DNA of 64,000 nt from Cardinalis cardinalis (GCA_014549065.1 JACDOX010000086.1:2197840-2261839), one strand, 5' to 3'. Counted from the stretch's first letter, positions 47,656 to 61,451 are shown. The notes: a model not told the origin generated them from the sequence alone. Made by a program: numbers and translations.

Positions 47656-50600
47656 TGAAAAAGAAAAGTTCCCATCATTGACCTTGCTTTAGTAACTGCA
47701 GGAAGGTGAAACCTGAGTTTTCCTGGTTCTGCTGAAGATAAGGAGTTTTTTTCATTAAGGGAAGAAGTTAATCCCTGTTCCCCTTCCCAGGGTTTCTGAG
47801 CATTTATGTTATCTAGTGAAGCCCAAAGTGAAAATACTGTAAGAACTTAAGAAAAAAAAAATCACACTCTATCTGTTATATTTCATTTGTTGATTTCTGA
47901 TATTATAAACTTAGGTTTCATTCTGTGGAGAGTCGTGGAAAAAATAAATGGAACTCAAATATTTGATTTAAAAAACTCATTTCCACAGTTTGTTCGCTCT
48001 CCATCTCACCACTTAGAAGCTGCTCTCAACCCTCTTTCCTTCAGCAATGCAGACCTTGTAATAAAGGCAGCTCAAACACAGTGTTTCCATTCCAAAGGAG
48101 TTACAGACCAAACAATTCCACTCTAACTACTTGACAGCTCCTCAAAAGGCCCAGCAATGCAACCCTGACTCACACAATATTTGGTGTTTCCTTAGAACCT
48201 ATTCCCCTGAGGCTCTTGATTAGATGGGAATCTTTGCTTTCAGGAAAAGAAAGAAATGTAACTCTTGTGGCTGTGGAGCGGGATGTGGAGATAATGATCC
48301 TGTCTCAAAAGAAAGAAAAAAAAAAGAGATTGTGGGAAGAAAGAATGAATTGCCCTTTTTTTTTTTTTCAATTATCAGTTTTGGAGAATCTGAGTCATGA
48401 TTTTTCAGCACTGGAAAATGGCAATATTACTGACCTTTTAAATTTTAAAAAGAGCATACATCACTAACTAATTTCCAGTTCTGCCACATTAGACAAAACC
48501 ATGGGCATCCATGTCTCTGAGCACAGCATCATGAAATATAAATCCTTCAATATAAATTAGGTAGCTGATGAAAACTGATGGGCAATGCACCAACTCAAAT
48601 TAAAAATCCCAGTATAAACATACCCAAAGAATATGCCTGGAGTGGATCATGGTCAAATCTTGTTAGAGGAAATGAGGACTACAATCAATAGAGGAACTCT
48701 TGGAAGCATAATCACATTCTCTGCAGGGGCTCATCCTGTACTACATTTCCAACTTCAGACATAATGCTTATAATATCTGTATCATGCTTGTACAAGGAAT
48801 TGTGCAGGGGACCAAGGGCATCTTTGGGAATGTGAATTTAAACGTGACAGATCATTAGATCATTATCCAGCCTCTCACCAGGCTGTTGTTTGTCTGGGCT
48901 GAACTCTCAGCTGGCCACAAGCACTGGTGAATATCCACACAAAACTTAAAAATGCTTTGAAATTGGGGGTAATCATTTTGTTTCAGTTAAAACACAAACA
49001 AGTTTGTAAAGAATGCAAAAGGGCTAAATGGTCAAATTAATCTCATGATTGTGTTGGGGAAAAAAAAATCAATTGGACCAAATAAGAATGCTGCTTTAAA
49101 AAAGTGTTTGTACATTTTTACTAAGTGTTAGTGTTAATACACCTTTGACGAATTGAGATTTATTGTAGACTAAAAAAAGTTCAGTAATTTCACGAAGTAT
49201 TAATCATGATTTTTTGGTGAAAATATTTTACCTGAAATAAGCTAAATGATCACATTAGTAGGACACTGTCCATCAAAAATAGCTTCGCTGGTTTAAGTTT
49301 AAAATGTGTATTTATTTGCATGCATATCTATCACATATGCCACTATGGTGAAATGAGATCATGGCATTAAAGCAAAGTCTCCTGCAGGCAGAAACCCATT
49401 TGTTGTATCTCTTTAAGAGCATTCATGAAAGAAAGGATTTTAGACTTCATAAATTGGTTTTGTTAATCTGCTATTTTTAAAATACTTGCAAGACCTCTTC
49501 TGTTGCCATGACAATTTGATTTCCATAAACATGATATTTTGGATGTGACTGTCCAACAGTGTGTTTGCTGTGCTCTGTGGGGAAAGGAGATGGCAACTTG
49601 GCACCACAGAAATTACAATGCACAGAGGCCCAGAGTCAGACCTCTCACTGAGAGTGGTCAGGACAAGTTCATTATAGTAAGAAAATATATCAAGTTATTC
49701 AAAAATATCAAAAATATCAAGCATATATTTATCAAGGTAAAATATCAAGGATGAAGTTATATGCATTTATATTCCCTGTAAATTAGATTTTTTTTTTTTC
49801 ATATCTTCTTGTGAACACTGTTTTGGAGTGAGGAAACTTCAAGTTTCCACTGAAAATTGGTTCCAAGAATGTGAAGACTAAATTCTGGCTAAAAGTCTGG
49901 CTGGACCTTTGTGGATCTACACACACAAAGCAGCTGTAAGGACACACAGCTCTCATTGCCCTGCCACACACTCTGGGATTGCTGTCTAAGTGGAAGGGGT
50001 TCCCAAAGGATTTAGGATGGTGAGAAAGGAAAGAATGGTCATCATTTGAGACATTTGTGAGGTGTAGCCAGAGGAAAATCCCTCCCTGGCTGAGGGATCA
50101 GCATGATTTCCCCATACTCTCCTTCTGTCTTTTTGAAATTATTGCAACAAATCAGACCCCTTTCAAAACTCATTTGCAGCAGATGAGTTACTCAGTAATC
50201 CACTGAAAGACCTGGAACGTTTTTTCCAGTGGAGTTAGAGAATTTGATGAGTGTGGATTCTCTGGATTGGGCCATTAAATTACCTCTCTTGATCTGTTTA
50301 ATTGTCAAAGCACTGCCAAATCTTCCTGTCTGTGGTGCAAATCTGATAATGCTTTTTCTGCTGCATGTCTTTCTGCTTTGGCTCTGCATCCAACAAACTG
50401 ATCAATGCCAGGGAAGGTTTAGCGAGTTTTTTACAGAACAAGAACTAAACTTTTTCAAAAACAGTATTTTAGACTCAGCATCACGGGATTTTTTTTTCCC
50501 CTCCTACTGAAATTTCATTGTGGCTGCAGAGAGCTGGTGGGATGGTTTCTTGTCTCGTGTAAAAGAGCAAAAAGAGCACAGGGACTACAGTCATTGTCAG

Positions 50601-52071
50601 AGGAGAGTGTAAAAACCATCTCTTGTTTTCTCTTTTACAAGTCAGAATGTAATTTTATACATTGACTNGCATCTGAGTACTCATTCCACTCAGTCCCCCA
50701 CACATCCCACAGAAACAACGTGGAAGTGGAGTGTCCTGACACCCCTTTGGAGCTGACTCCCTGAGGTGATCTAACTTGGTTCTTGTTTTCTTGGTCAGAA
50801 AGAAAATGTGGGGAGCAGATTTGAGTGCCTGTAGAGCTGACCCCTTCCACGGCACATCCCGCAGAGCATCCCTGCATCTTTCCACCCCCACTGCAGAGCT
50901 GGGGACAGCTGCACACACCCAGGGCAGAGCTTGAACCAAGCCAAGGGTGTGGAGAGCAGCATGGGGGCACTCTGGGCACAGCCAGCCCATCCCGACCCAA
51001 AGAGCACAGCAATGAGGGAGTGCTCATTGCCACCAGAGCTAAGCCTCTGCATTTCCACTTTGGATGGCAAACTCAAGGCAGTGCAGTTAAAAGTGGGATC
51101 TGTCTCCTGGTGCTGTGTGCAGCTGACACTTACAAGAAGCCTGTGGTGGAGCTGAGGATGGATTTTTGACTGAGCATGTGTTCCTGGGAACCACTCTTGC
51201 TCAGCAATTACACAGGGAGCCCTTCTTCTCCTGAGGCTGTGGTGATTAAATACTCCACCCTTAGTTGTACTGGCACAAAGAATAAAAGATTTCTGTTCTG
51301 TGTATTAACTAAAACATGGTATTTTTGCTACAATACATGTGTGTCTGTGCTCTGGTCTCATATCAGCGCTTTCAATCCCCCAGATGTTCTTTCAGTGCTC
51401 GTTTATTCATTTGGTGCCAAGGCAGAACTGCACAGAGGGGGTGTCCCCTCCCCAGGTGCTCTGTGGATTCCAGGTCACACTGCTTGGAACACCAGCCCAC
51501 CACAGGAACCAGTGCAGAACCGGTACAAAATGTTCCCACTGCAAGCTCAACTCCTTTGTCAGAACTCAGAACCCACAACTCACAGAGCAACGTGGTGTGG
51601 AGCCTTAGAACTATTTTGTCTCACCCCTGCTCTCCTCTTTGGCTCTAGTAACATTGAGCTGGCCCCATGAGGTTGCTCCTGTGAATAAGTATTATTTACT
51701 ATAAAGAAGCATTGCAGAGCTGAGCTCTTTGCCCTCTCAGCCAGGGAAGAATCTTCCCAAGTTGTAGTACCAAGCTGGACACTCACTAAGAATTGTATTT
51801 CCCAAATTAGCCAGCAGCCAAAGCCAAAAATCTGGTTTATGCTGCATCAAAAAACTTAATCTGCTTTCTCCCTTACAAATGTGGGTTTGTTTTAAATATT
51901 TATGACAATCCATCACACACGAGTAAATGTTCTTCAGTACATTTTGTAAAAGGAATGATACCCAAATGACATGATAGCTTACTCCAGTGACTGTGATTTA
52001 AGTCTTTCCTGAGAAGTTCACTATTTACTGGTGTGAGAAATGCCAAGCAGCTAGTCAAGCAGTGTTTTCAC
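47656..52071 (+). other. STUM: STUM intron 1, no recognised element
   Basis: AT-rich unique sequence with T-runs at about 48355-48369 and 49788-49799. A GC-richer patch at 50690-51650 holds overlapping frames on both strands without domains. One N near 50668. Confidence 0.5.
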
Positions 52072-52190
52072 AAAATCATAGCATCATTTAGGCTGAAAAA
52101 GTCCTTTAAGATCATCAAGTCCAATCATTAACCCATCACAGCCAGCCCTAAACAGCATCCCCAAGTGCCACATACACACAGCACCATTAT
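52072..52190 (-). mobile_element. CR1 LINE 3' fragment
   Basis: Reverse-orientation CR1 end: AAAATCATAGCATCATTTAG, then AAGTCCTTTAAGATCATCAA, GTCCAATCATTAACCCATCA and CATCCCCAAGTGCCACATAC. Clear family signature; strongly 5'-truncated. Confidence 0.88.
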
Positions 52191-54796
52191 TTCAGTAGCA
52201 CTGTGAGGTACAGACACACTCAAGCCCTATAATGATCCAGAAAGGAATGTTATGATATGAAGGAAAAGTGTATTTCATACACTTAATACTATCTGTAATC
52301 TGGGTGGTGAATTCAGGGGAAATATCCAGATTATCCAGGAAGTCAGTGGCAAAACTGCTGAGAGAATTTACACAAATTTCTTGCAATTTACCACCTCAAA
52401 TAGTGCAGCTACACTTTAGTTCCATTAATCTCTTCCAGGAAAACTGTTATTAATGAACTACTTCCATCACTCTTGGACTTGGTGTTCATTGAGAAGAGGG
52501 GTGTTGTCTGTGCCGTGCATTAATGAAAATACAGAGAATAGGCAGGGTGGACAAAGCAGTTTTTAGTTTGAATGTGCTGGTTGCTCCCTCCCATGTTTCT
52601 ATGATCTGCTTTATACCTGTGAGAGCCACAAACTCTCTTGCACACACATGAGGGGCTTCAGCATGTTATAGTTAAGATATGGCAAAAAGGAAAACAGATG
52701 AGCACAAGTGCTCTTGCAAGAGCACTAATTTATATTGTGCTTTGTAGTTTAGTATTAACCAATATTTGCAGTAAGCAGGCTCTGTATTCCTTCCACAATT
52801 GTGCACAAAAGGGGGCCTTACTGTGATACTTTAAATGATACTATTTTAAAATATATTATTTATGTAGCTATGTAGGTGACCATGGCACTGTACAGACAAT
52901 GGAAAAAGAAAAGCCCTCTCCCAGAAGACTGTGTGATAGGAATGCAACCTCAAGAGTCAGATCCAGGTTAAAAGAAGTCCTAATAAAAACACACAATACA
53001 GTGTAATGAAAAGAAAAAACATTTTCTTGAGTTGTATGTTTAAAGACAGAGTTTTAAAGGCACAGTTGGGACTTGTTTCTTAGCAACAGGGCTCATCTGA
53101 GCCCTGCAAACACTGTCATGTTGGAAAAAGATACCCACCAGAAGAAAAGCAATATGAAAAGAGCTAGAAACATCAAATTTAGATGTCTTCCTGCTGTTGC
53201 AAGAGTATTTAATCAGCATTGCAAAGCCTTCAGGCAACAACAAGGTCAATTTGATAAACTGTAATAATCAGAACAAAGAACTCCTCTTTACTTCTCTTCA
53301 TCAACAGGGATGAGCAGTAAAAATATTATTTAAAAATAGGTGCATTGGTATTACCATAAAGCAGAGTTTAGGTTCTGCCATCCTCCTGTAGCCATAGTAA
53401 CAGGGCTGCTTTCTGCACTGAGGGCACAGGATCCTGCAGAACAAACTCCTGGCCCTGTTGTGCCTCACTCTGTCAGCACCAGAAGTTTCAGAGGAAGATC
53501 TGCAGTGCACAGAGTAAAATCCTACTGGCCTGTAGGAAGAGCTCCTCCTAAAGGTGCTGATTAGCTGGCTGATACACCAGAGCAGGAGAATTTTTATTAG
53601 TAAAATTTAATCAAAGCAGATTAACGGCAAAGGTATTTATCGGGCAGATGAGATGGGGTTCATGTAAGCTGTGCACCTGAGTTGGTTGCCTTGATAAAGT
53701 GAGAGGAGGAATGAGGCACTATCAGCATGTGACTCATCTCTTTAAACTAGGTTAAGTCAATCACACCCTCTGGGGGCCTCCATCTCTTTTTATTTATTTA
53801 TATTTTTGCCTCCAGAGGGTAAGTGGCTCAGATCAAGACACCTGCCTTGCAGATATCAGAAGTTAGGTCAGATAAAAGCTACCCAATATCTGGTTTGCAA
53901 AATAAGACATTTGCTTCAATAGTTTCAGAACACTTCAGGCATCGCCCACACATCTTTCTGGATCTCATCTTGTCCTTACAAGAACTGAAGTTCTGACCTC
54001 AGTGCTGTCTCCTAATGCATACACATCTGCTGTGTCTCATGGAATTGGTGCATTTTTGAAACTCAGCCCTCCTCTCTTTCTTATGAGTGCTCAACACAAC
54101 CCCCTGCAATTTCTCTAATTTCCACCATGACAGAGTGCAGCTCTGAGGTAGCTCTTTCCCGAAGTGTGTGATACTGAGAGGGAGGGGGACACATCTGTGA
54201 GAACATCCCAGAGAGATGTGCATGGAGAATCCATGCTGGGACAGGAACTCCTGGCAGGAGTGGAGCTTGTGGAAAGCTCCTGCTGGGGCAGATTTCCCCC
54301 AAAGTTTGTGCTAGGGCACAATTTCCCCCAATTGTGGAACAACTGACTGAACCAGAGCAGGGGGAAAGCATCAAAAGGAAAGAGTGGCAGAGGGGAACTT
54401 CATGAACTGACCACAAATCCTCTGTCACTCCCCCATCCATCCTGCACTGTTCAGAGTGGTGCAGAGGAAGAGAAATCAGGAATGAAAGAGTGAAGAGAAA
54501 GGTGAAGAAGAACTCCACCTGGGAGTGGAGAGAAAATTAAGGGGCAAGGGTCATGTTTTGTTTCTCACTATCCAAACTTTAATTGGCAATAAATTGGTTT
54601 TACCCAAGTCCAGTCTGTTTCACCTTTGACAATAATTGGTAAGTGGTCCTGCTGTTCTTTGTCTTGACCCACAAACTTCTTTAGTCTTATTTTTCCCCTC
54701 TGCCCTTTGGAAGGGAAGGGCAGTGAGAGAGTGGCTGGGGGGTTGTGTGGCAGCCAGCCACGGGCAGCTCACCACAGCACATCACCAATTTCTGTC
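52191..54796 (+). other. STUM: STUM intron 1, no recognised element
   Basis: Unique non-coding sequence, AT-rich. No candidate exon identified. Confidence 0.5.
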
Positions 54797-54802
54797 CTGC
54801 TC

Positions 54803-55225
54803 TGTCACCATCATATTTTCTGGAAAAATCCCTTCACCAGGATTCTTCTCCTGGGAAGCTGAGAGGCCTCAGAGAAAAAGGAAAACAGTAATTATCTGAT
54901 TTGCTTCTCCTGTGTTTTGCTGCTTTGGAATGTGGTTTGGACCTTGTTTATCAACAGGTGATTTTTTCATTGGTTTCTGCTGTGAATTGTTTTGACTTAT
55001 TGGCCAGCTGGGGCCAAGCTGTGTTGGATTCTGGAGAGAGTCACAAGTTGCATTTAGTAGCTTTTAGCCTTCTGTAAGTATCCTTTCTGTATTCTTTAGC
55101 ATAGTTTTAGTATAGCATTCTTTAATATAATATAGATCATAAAATAATAAATTAGCCTTCTGAGAACATGGAGTCAGATTCATCATTCTTTCCTTCCAAT
55201 GATGGGGGTCTCAGAAAATACCACA
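54803..55225 (+). mobile_element. Family II solo LTR, complete
   Basis: A 423-bp LTR from TGTCACCATCATATTTTCTG to AGAAAATACCACA, with perfect target duplication CTGCTC (54797-54802 and 55226-55231). It has the AATAAATTAGCCTTCTGAGA polyadenylation region and lies in the sense orientation to STUM, so that signal could in principle act in the intron. Confidence 0.93.
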
Positions 55226-55231
55226 CTGCTC

Positions 55232-56892
55232 TCCATAGCATCCCTCCTTAGCCCAGCCTGCAAATCCTGAGGGCTCTGCTGGCCCTGGAACACCTTGAGC
55301 ACGTGTTCTCCCAGCTCTGCTCATGGTGATGTTTAGATCCCTTCCTTGGGGGATGTGCTGGGTGCTCACAATGTTCCTTTCCTTCATGCATTCTCTAAGG
55401 GACGGAAAACATGAGAGAGGTCCTTGCAGGCTCTGTACCAGTAGCACTGAGAGCTGCTCAGTTTACCAGTGGGGCTGACAGGTGATCCCAGGGGACTCTT
55501 GAGAATTGGCTACTGCCTTTCCTCACTTCACCCCAGCCAGCCAGGATGGTGCCTGGCTCTAATCCCTGGGTGGGATGACTGATGTAGAAACATTTCCCTT
55601 CTCACTCTTCTGACTCCTGGGACACTGGCACATCCATCAGAGACTTGATTGTGGCAATTCTATCAACAGTGTTTGTCCCTTGATCTTGGCTGGAGATGAC
55701 AGCACCTCACATCAAGAAAAAGCAGAGAAAACCATCCACCAAAAACTCAGTGCAAAGCCAAGGTTAAAGCCAAGTTTAAGTTTAGGACAGCTGTGGAAGG
55801 ACTTTGCACTGAACCTGCTGTGACACAGATAAGGGTTCCCTTCTGCTGACTCTGACACAGGTTTATTGCCTATCCTAAGAAGAGATTAATTGCCTGGCCA
55901 CTGTTCCTCTTCAGCCTATGAAGTTCTAATAGAGCTGCACAGCATAAACACTTGACAAGACACTATTGGATCAGTTCTGCTCTCCTCAAGTCATAAAAAT
56001 CCTCATGAGATGTCATTAGCATTGCTAAAGCAGGAAGAAATATGACAGCATGGGAAAGACATCTCAGGTGAACATTCCTTAATATCCTGTAACACTTATT
56101 TTCTGGTCCATACTTGAAATCCTAATCTATATATTTCATTATAGCCAAAACCCATGGAGGGCAGCAAGGCTTAACTAGGAAAGCCAGAATTTGATTGAGC
56201 AACCTGATGGCTCTCACTACGGCCTGAGGCATGATTTAGCCTGCAATTCCTTGATTTCAGTAGGAATTTGGTGCCAAAGTGTTCTCAAAGGTCCATGCTC
56301 TGGTTTCTCTGCTTTCCTTCTATCATTCTTCAACAGAAGGAAGAGAACATGGCCTTGTGTAATTACACAGACATGCACTGGGGTATCATTGGTACTTACG
56401 AGATGCTAAAACAAAGGGAACTAGGTGTAGTGCTGCTCTTGGTCAGACATTGGACATTATGAGAGAAGAGACAGTATATTTAAAACAGAGTAAGTAGAAA
56501 AATAGATGCAGTACCTTGCATATGTTAAAAAGCATTTTTGAAGTATTATAAATAGTTTAGGGCCAGACGTTTGAGAAGGGTAAGAATTATGTTTGTGTTC
56601 TCTCCCTGCTGAGCAGTTTGGCTCAGCTGCTAATTTCCACTAACAGGAAAATAAAAAGCACTTTTCTGATAGACTTGTATTGCCTCAATGCCAGATCCAG
56701 AAATGAGATGTTTCCCATGGATGGTGCACACTGTGCCTGCCTTGTATGATTTGTCACTTGTCTGGGAATGATGAGGCTGAACTTCCCCACAGCTCCACAC
56801 ATGTTCTGCCTTGTGCAGCCAGCCAACATGTCAGCAAGTGCACCTGCACCTTCTCCAGTACTCCTTTCTTCCTCAAGGTAGTCTAAGATTCA
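55232..56892 (+). other. STUM: STUM intron 1, no recognised element
   Basis: Unique non-coding sequence. Confidence 0.5.
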
Positions 56893-56898
56893 GGGAAT

Positions 56899-57309
56899 TA
56901 TTGTAAATGCAGGGCCACAGACAAAGGAAGGAATGATGAGGAGGACTCCATGTTCTCAGAAGGCTAATTTATCACTTTATGATACTATATTATACTATAC
57001 TAAAGAATACAGAAAAGATACTTACTCAATGCTAAAAAGATAATAATGAAAACTCGTGACTCTTTCCAGAGTCCCAACACAGCTTGGCCCCAATTGGCCA
57101 AAGAGTCAAAACCACTCACACCAGAATCCAATGAAACAATCACCTGTGGGTAAACAACCTTCAAACACATTCCACATGCAAGCACAACACAGGAGAAGCA
57201 AATGAGATAAGAATTGTTTTCCTTTTCTCTGAGGCCTCTCTCTGCCTTTCAGCTTCCCAGGAGAAAAACCCTGGGCAAAGGGATTTTTTCAGAGAATGTG
57301 AATGCCACA
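56899..57309 (-). mobile_element. Family II solo LTR
   Basis: On the minus strand it starts TGTGGCATTCACATTCTCTG and ends GCATTTACAATA. Flanks GGGAAT (56893-56898) and GGGACT (57310-57315) match at 5 of 6, supporting the AATA terminus. Antisense to STUM. Confidence 0.9.
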
Positions 57310-57315
57310 GGGACT

Positions 57316-59329
57316 TTCCTACCCCACCAGTGGTACTTGCACCTCTGTATTGTTCTTTTCTTTGATCTTTCTTCATGTTTTTATCAATATTAGTTCAAAG
57401 AGTACCAAGGGGAATGAATCACAATTTTCCCTCCATCTAGTCCTCTTCCCACCCCCAAGCTGGTTGTGCTTTCTGTCAGATGCCATGGTTGAGAAGAATA
57501 CAGAGTTAATTGCAAAGGTGAATGCAAAGATTTCTGAAGAGTCCTTTAGTTCTAAAAAGAACTAAAAAGTTCTAGTTTCTTGCAGGGGAGCACAGGAGGA
57601 GTTTCCAGGGGAGCACTGCAGCCTTGAGCTCCCTGTGGTTCCATGAACAACACATTCAGGTTGGTCTGCTCCATCTACATCCCAGACTCATCCATGACCA
57701 CAATTTTGCCCAGTCACAAGCACCCAGTGCTTTTGCCGTGTGCTGAAGTTCCTTTTCTACATGAGGAGCATTTTCTGGGTGAGCGCTAATGGGGTCTGCA
57801 TAACCCTTAGCAACTTCTCATTCAGGAGTCTGACCTGTGCATTTTGAACTTCAGCTTCCCTTCTCCCCTGCCGTCCTGTGAACCAGCTTGTCACAGATTT
57901 CCCTGCAAGGAGCTGCTGTAGGGCAGTGGTTCCATTTGCAGTGCACAGTGTAAGGATCACTAAGGATGTGAGATCCTACAGTAAACCCTTCTGCTCAGAG
58001 TGTTGCAGTGTGTTAATCCCTCCCCTGTGTCTGAGATGGAGAGGTGTGGTTTGCTGTGCATGACTGATGTCCCAGAGTGCTGCTGCTGCTGTTCCAATCC
58101 ATCTCCAAGAAAAGGAGTAAGATGCAGCTGCTCTGTGATGTGGGCTGAGTGCATCAGTGTCTTTGGATTTTTCATGGGACAGACACTTTTCTCTGAAAAA
58201 TACCAATTGTAAAATTTAAGATGATTTTTCATGAGCGCATCTGGTTAAACAAATGTGCCTTTGAATGACAATAACAGGCCTCTGCTATCAGTTTGTTCTG
58301 TGTAGCACAGCTAAAAATACATGCTTTTTTTTTTCCAGTGCAGACAAGGCACAATAAAAGATGGCAGAATAACTCTGATGTGTCAGATTGCTGCTCTTGT
58401 ACAGTACTGTACTAGAAATCTGATTTTGCAAAATGTGAGNGAAGAAAAAGTGCTACACTTTTAATCACTAAAATTAAAAGAAAAATGAATTATTTTAGCT
58501 TGAAACGTGGGGTAATTTAATGCTTAAGTGTGGGAAGTTATAATGACTGTAGAAATACACTTCAGACACCTGTAGGGATTAGCAGAGAAGAGTAAGGAAT
58601 CCCTAAGTAGGAGGAGAACATTGAGGAGTATAGCAGCACATCAGGGGTCTGTGCTTTCAGAGCACACAGGAGCCCAAGCTTTGAGGCGTGGTGTGGGAAG
58701 GGGCACTATGACTGAATTTTGGGCAGGAGAAAGTTTTGCTGCCTCTCTTTTTGGTGCTCAGACCTGCAGGTACCTACATATACAAGAAAAGCATGTATAT
58801 AAATTTTAAAAAATGACACAGCAATGGTTTAACTGATGCAGCTTTTCTAGATTCCTTATATGGATTGGGACATGGGTTAACTACAGAAATAAATTATTAC
58901 AGAAGTTACCTTGTGTCACACAGGACCTAGGACAAATCCCTAATTCAAGGTAGCACATTTGTGTTGCAGGATGTCTGTAAATGAAAACAGTGACAGGTTT
59001 TCACCAGCTCTGAAAGCCAAGCCTTAGAGGGAAAAGCATTTGTTGTGGCATGTGAAAGGGAACTCTGGCTGGAGAGTAGGTGAATATAAGGAAGGAAAAA
59101 AAATGAATTTTATGAGAGAGAGGAAAACGAAATAGAAGTTGGAGCAACCTGACTGCATGGGGAAAGGAGAAGGAGGAATTAAATACATAATTATCTTCCT
59201 TTTCTATTTCCTTGCAAGTCAGATTGTTGGAAAGGTGGCTGGTGGTGTCATCAGTAAGAAACATTCACTGTGCAAAGAAATTGAGTTTGACCTTGCCATC
59301 TTCATGAAGAGGAGAGGATGTCCAAGCAG
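57316..59329 (+). other. STUM: STUM intron 1, no recognised element
   Basis: Unique non-coding sequence with a T-run at about 58326-58335. One N at 58440. Confidence 0.5.
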
Positions 59330-59335
59330 AGAGAC

Positions 59336-59752
59336 TGTGGTGTTTGTGGGGGTCCCCAGGATGATGTGAGAGATGAGAATCTGCCTCCAAGTTCTCAGAA
59401 GGCTGATTTATTATTTTATGATATTGTATTATATTAAAGAATGCTATTCTAAAACTATACTATAGAAAGAGAAAGGATACAGACAGAAGGCTTCACATGA
59501 ATGAATAATAAAAACCCATGACTGACTCCTCAGAGTCCAACACTGCTGATGGTGATTGGTCATTGATTAAAAACAATTCACAGGGAACCAAACATTCACC
59601 TGTTGGTAAACAATTTCCAAGCCACATTCCAAAGCAGCAAACACAGGAGCAGCAATCAGATAATTATTGTTTTCATTCCTCTCTGAGGCTTCTCAGCTTC
59701 CCAGGAGAAAATCCTGGGCAAAGAGGATTTTTCCAAAAATATCATGGTGACA
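59336..59752 (-). mobile_element. Family II solo LTR
   Basis: On the minus strand it starts TGTCACCATGATATTTTTGG and ends GGGGACCCCCACAAACACCACA. Flanks AGAGAC (59330-59335) and AGGGAC (59753-59758) differ at one base. This copy keeps the conventional CA terminus. Confidence 0.9.
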
Positions 59753-59758
59753 AGGGAC

Positions 59759-61289
59759 CACAAGGAGTGGGCAGGATATGGGAGAAGTGTCCTAAAGAAA
59801 TGCAGGAGTTGAGTCACTGGCAAAGAAATGGAGATGGCACACAAAGGCTTGTGTGCAGGTGAAGTTTAAAGAGGGCAGGATATGGAGGGAGCAGAGAATG
59901 GGGAAGGGAATTGCAGAGGCTGAGTCGGTGCATGTGTGAAACGGGAAGAGAAGGATGGCAGCAGAGAGAGAGAGATGCTGAGGACATGGCTGGAGACAGA
60001 AGGGAGACAGAAGGCAAAATGTCAGAGAGCCTTGGTGCAGGCCAGAGGTAGGAACAGAAACGTGGAGCACAGGTCCTGGCACTCATCCACACTCTTTGCA
60101 GAGAGGACAGAAACCTCATTTGTGAGAGAAGGGAAATTTAGGAAATGTTGCAACATTTCCAAGATAAAGCAAGGGAGGAAGGAAGTTGGTTAGGGGAGCT
60201 GGAGTGACAAGTGAAGCTGCATGACTGACACAACTCTGCTGAGGTAGGAGACTTGTAAGAAACCTTTTTCTACAGTGGGGTAGAGTGCAGACCTCCCCCT
60301 TAGCTTCAGCTGTGCAGTGCCATAAACTGAATTGATGTTGTAGTGTGAATGCTGATACAGTGAGTCCAGGTGGGATAATGAGCTGAAACCACAGCTGCCA
60401 TTAAAGCTGGAGAGTCCCAGGGGCTGGATAATGAATCTCACAGCTGTACAGCTGCTGGGCACAAGGCAAGCCCAAAGAACCTGCCATGATCACCAGGAGC
60501 CAGCTGGGGAGCAAGGAGAGCAACACCATCTGCTGAGCAGAGCCTCCTCCTCACACAGCTCAACAGACTGGCTAAAAAGTTAGGAAAGAACATGTATGCA
60601 CAAAGAATCCATTTTCTACAATTTCTAATTCTGCTTAAAGATGTATCCATGCTATCCATGTTAGCCATGTTTGAATTTATCAACCTCACACCGAGCAGCA
60701 GGTGGATGCTGTTTGCCATGGCCTGTGACTATTATTTAAAAGTCCTGTCTTTCTGCAGTTTGCACTTCAGAATTGCTGCCAAGATCAGGTTAGGCCCTGG
60801 TGAGCCAAATTAATCCCTGGTGTAACTCTGGCAGTCAGTGGATTTGTGTCAGGGATGAATCTGGGTCCAATACAGAAGTATTCTTTGGCAGAAGGAAAAG
60901 TAGAACAACAGAGGAATTAATAAAGCTTAGATGGATGGTCCCTCAGCTGTGCCTGGCCTTCATGAAAGTGTTTTCTTTCTATTCCCACTCCTTCTTTCCA
61001 AGGAAATGCAATCCTCTGGTTCAGAGGCCTGAACTGGGGGAGCCATGCAAGGTGCAGAAGGCAGTCCTTGGTGAGGGGGAGAAGATGAAGCTTTTTGAGC
61101 TGCTCCAGGGAGCCACAGTACCCAGTTCCCAAGGAAATATGGGAGGAGGAGCTTTGGGGGTAGTCAGGAACTGCAGAAAGAGCTCTTTGGCCAAGGGAGG
61201 GTCCTGTGGGGTGCAAACACTGCTTACCACTTGAAGCCTGGCCCTGGCTGGCACACAAGTGGCAAATGTGAATTCCCTTTTCTCGGCAG
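59759..61289 (+). other. STUM: STUM intron 1, no recognised element
   Basis: A-G rich patch at about 59870-60060 gives overlapping frames. No domain evidence. Confidence 0.5.
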
Positions 61290-61451
61290 GACTGGTACTC
61301 CCCAAAAATCAGCCTTGCTCAGAAAACACAATGGAAAATTGACCCTAGTGAATGCCAGTTAGCCAAACTGGGGGATGTACAGAAGCAGAGAAACAACATC
61401 TTTGCTCAGATTGAGAAGTCTTCCACTGCAATGCCAGTGTCAGGTGTTGAG
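61290..61451 (+). other. Candidate exon of unknown identity (54 codons)
   Basis: A block of exactly 162 bp open in one frame. It is preceded by a strong pyrimidine tract and acceptor (TTCCCTTTTCTCGGCAG) and followed by a donor-like GAG|GTAGGN. It encodes 54 residues starting DWYSPKISLA, polar and charged in the middle (QKTQWKIDPS) and ending MPVSGVE. Both junctions are phase 0, so it would not join in frame to STUM exon 1, which ends in phase 1. I do not recognise the protein, and it does not look like the next Spec3/Stum segment. The frame closes soon on either side (TGA about 61270, TGA about 61478), so chance openness is possible. Confidence 0.3.

Noticed and set aside
61290..61451. Idea that the candidate exon is STUM exon 2
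   Set aside because: Its phase does not match exon 1 and it lacks the hydrophobic segments expected for the continuing Spec3/Stum domain.
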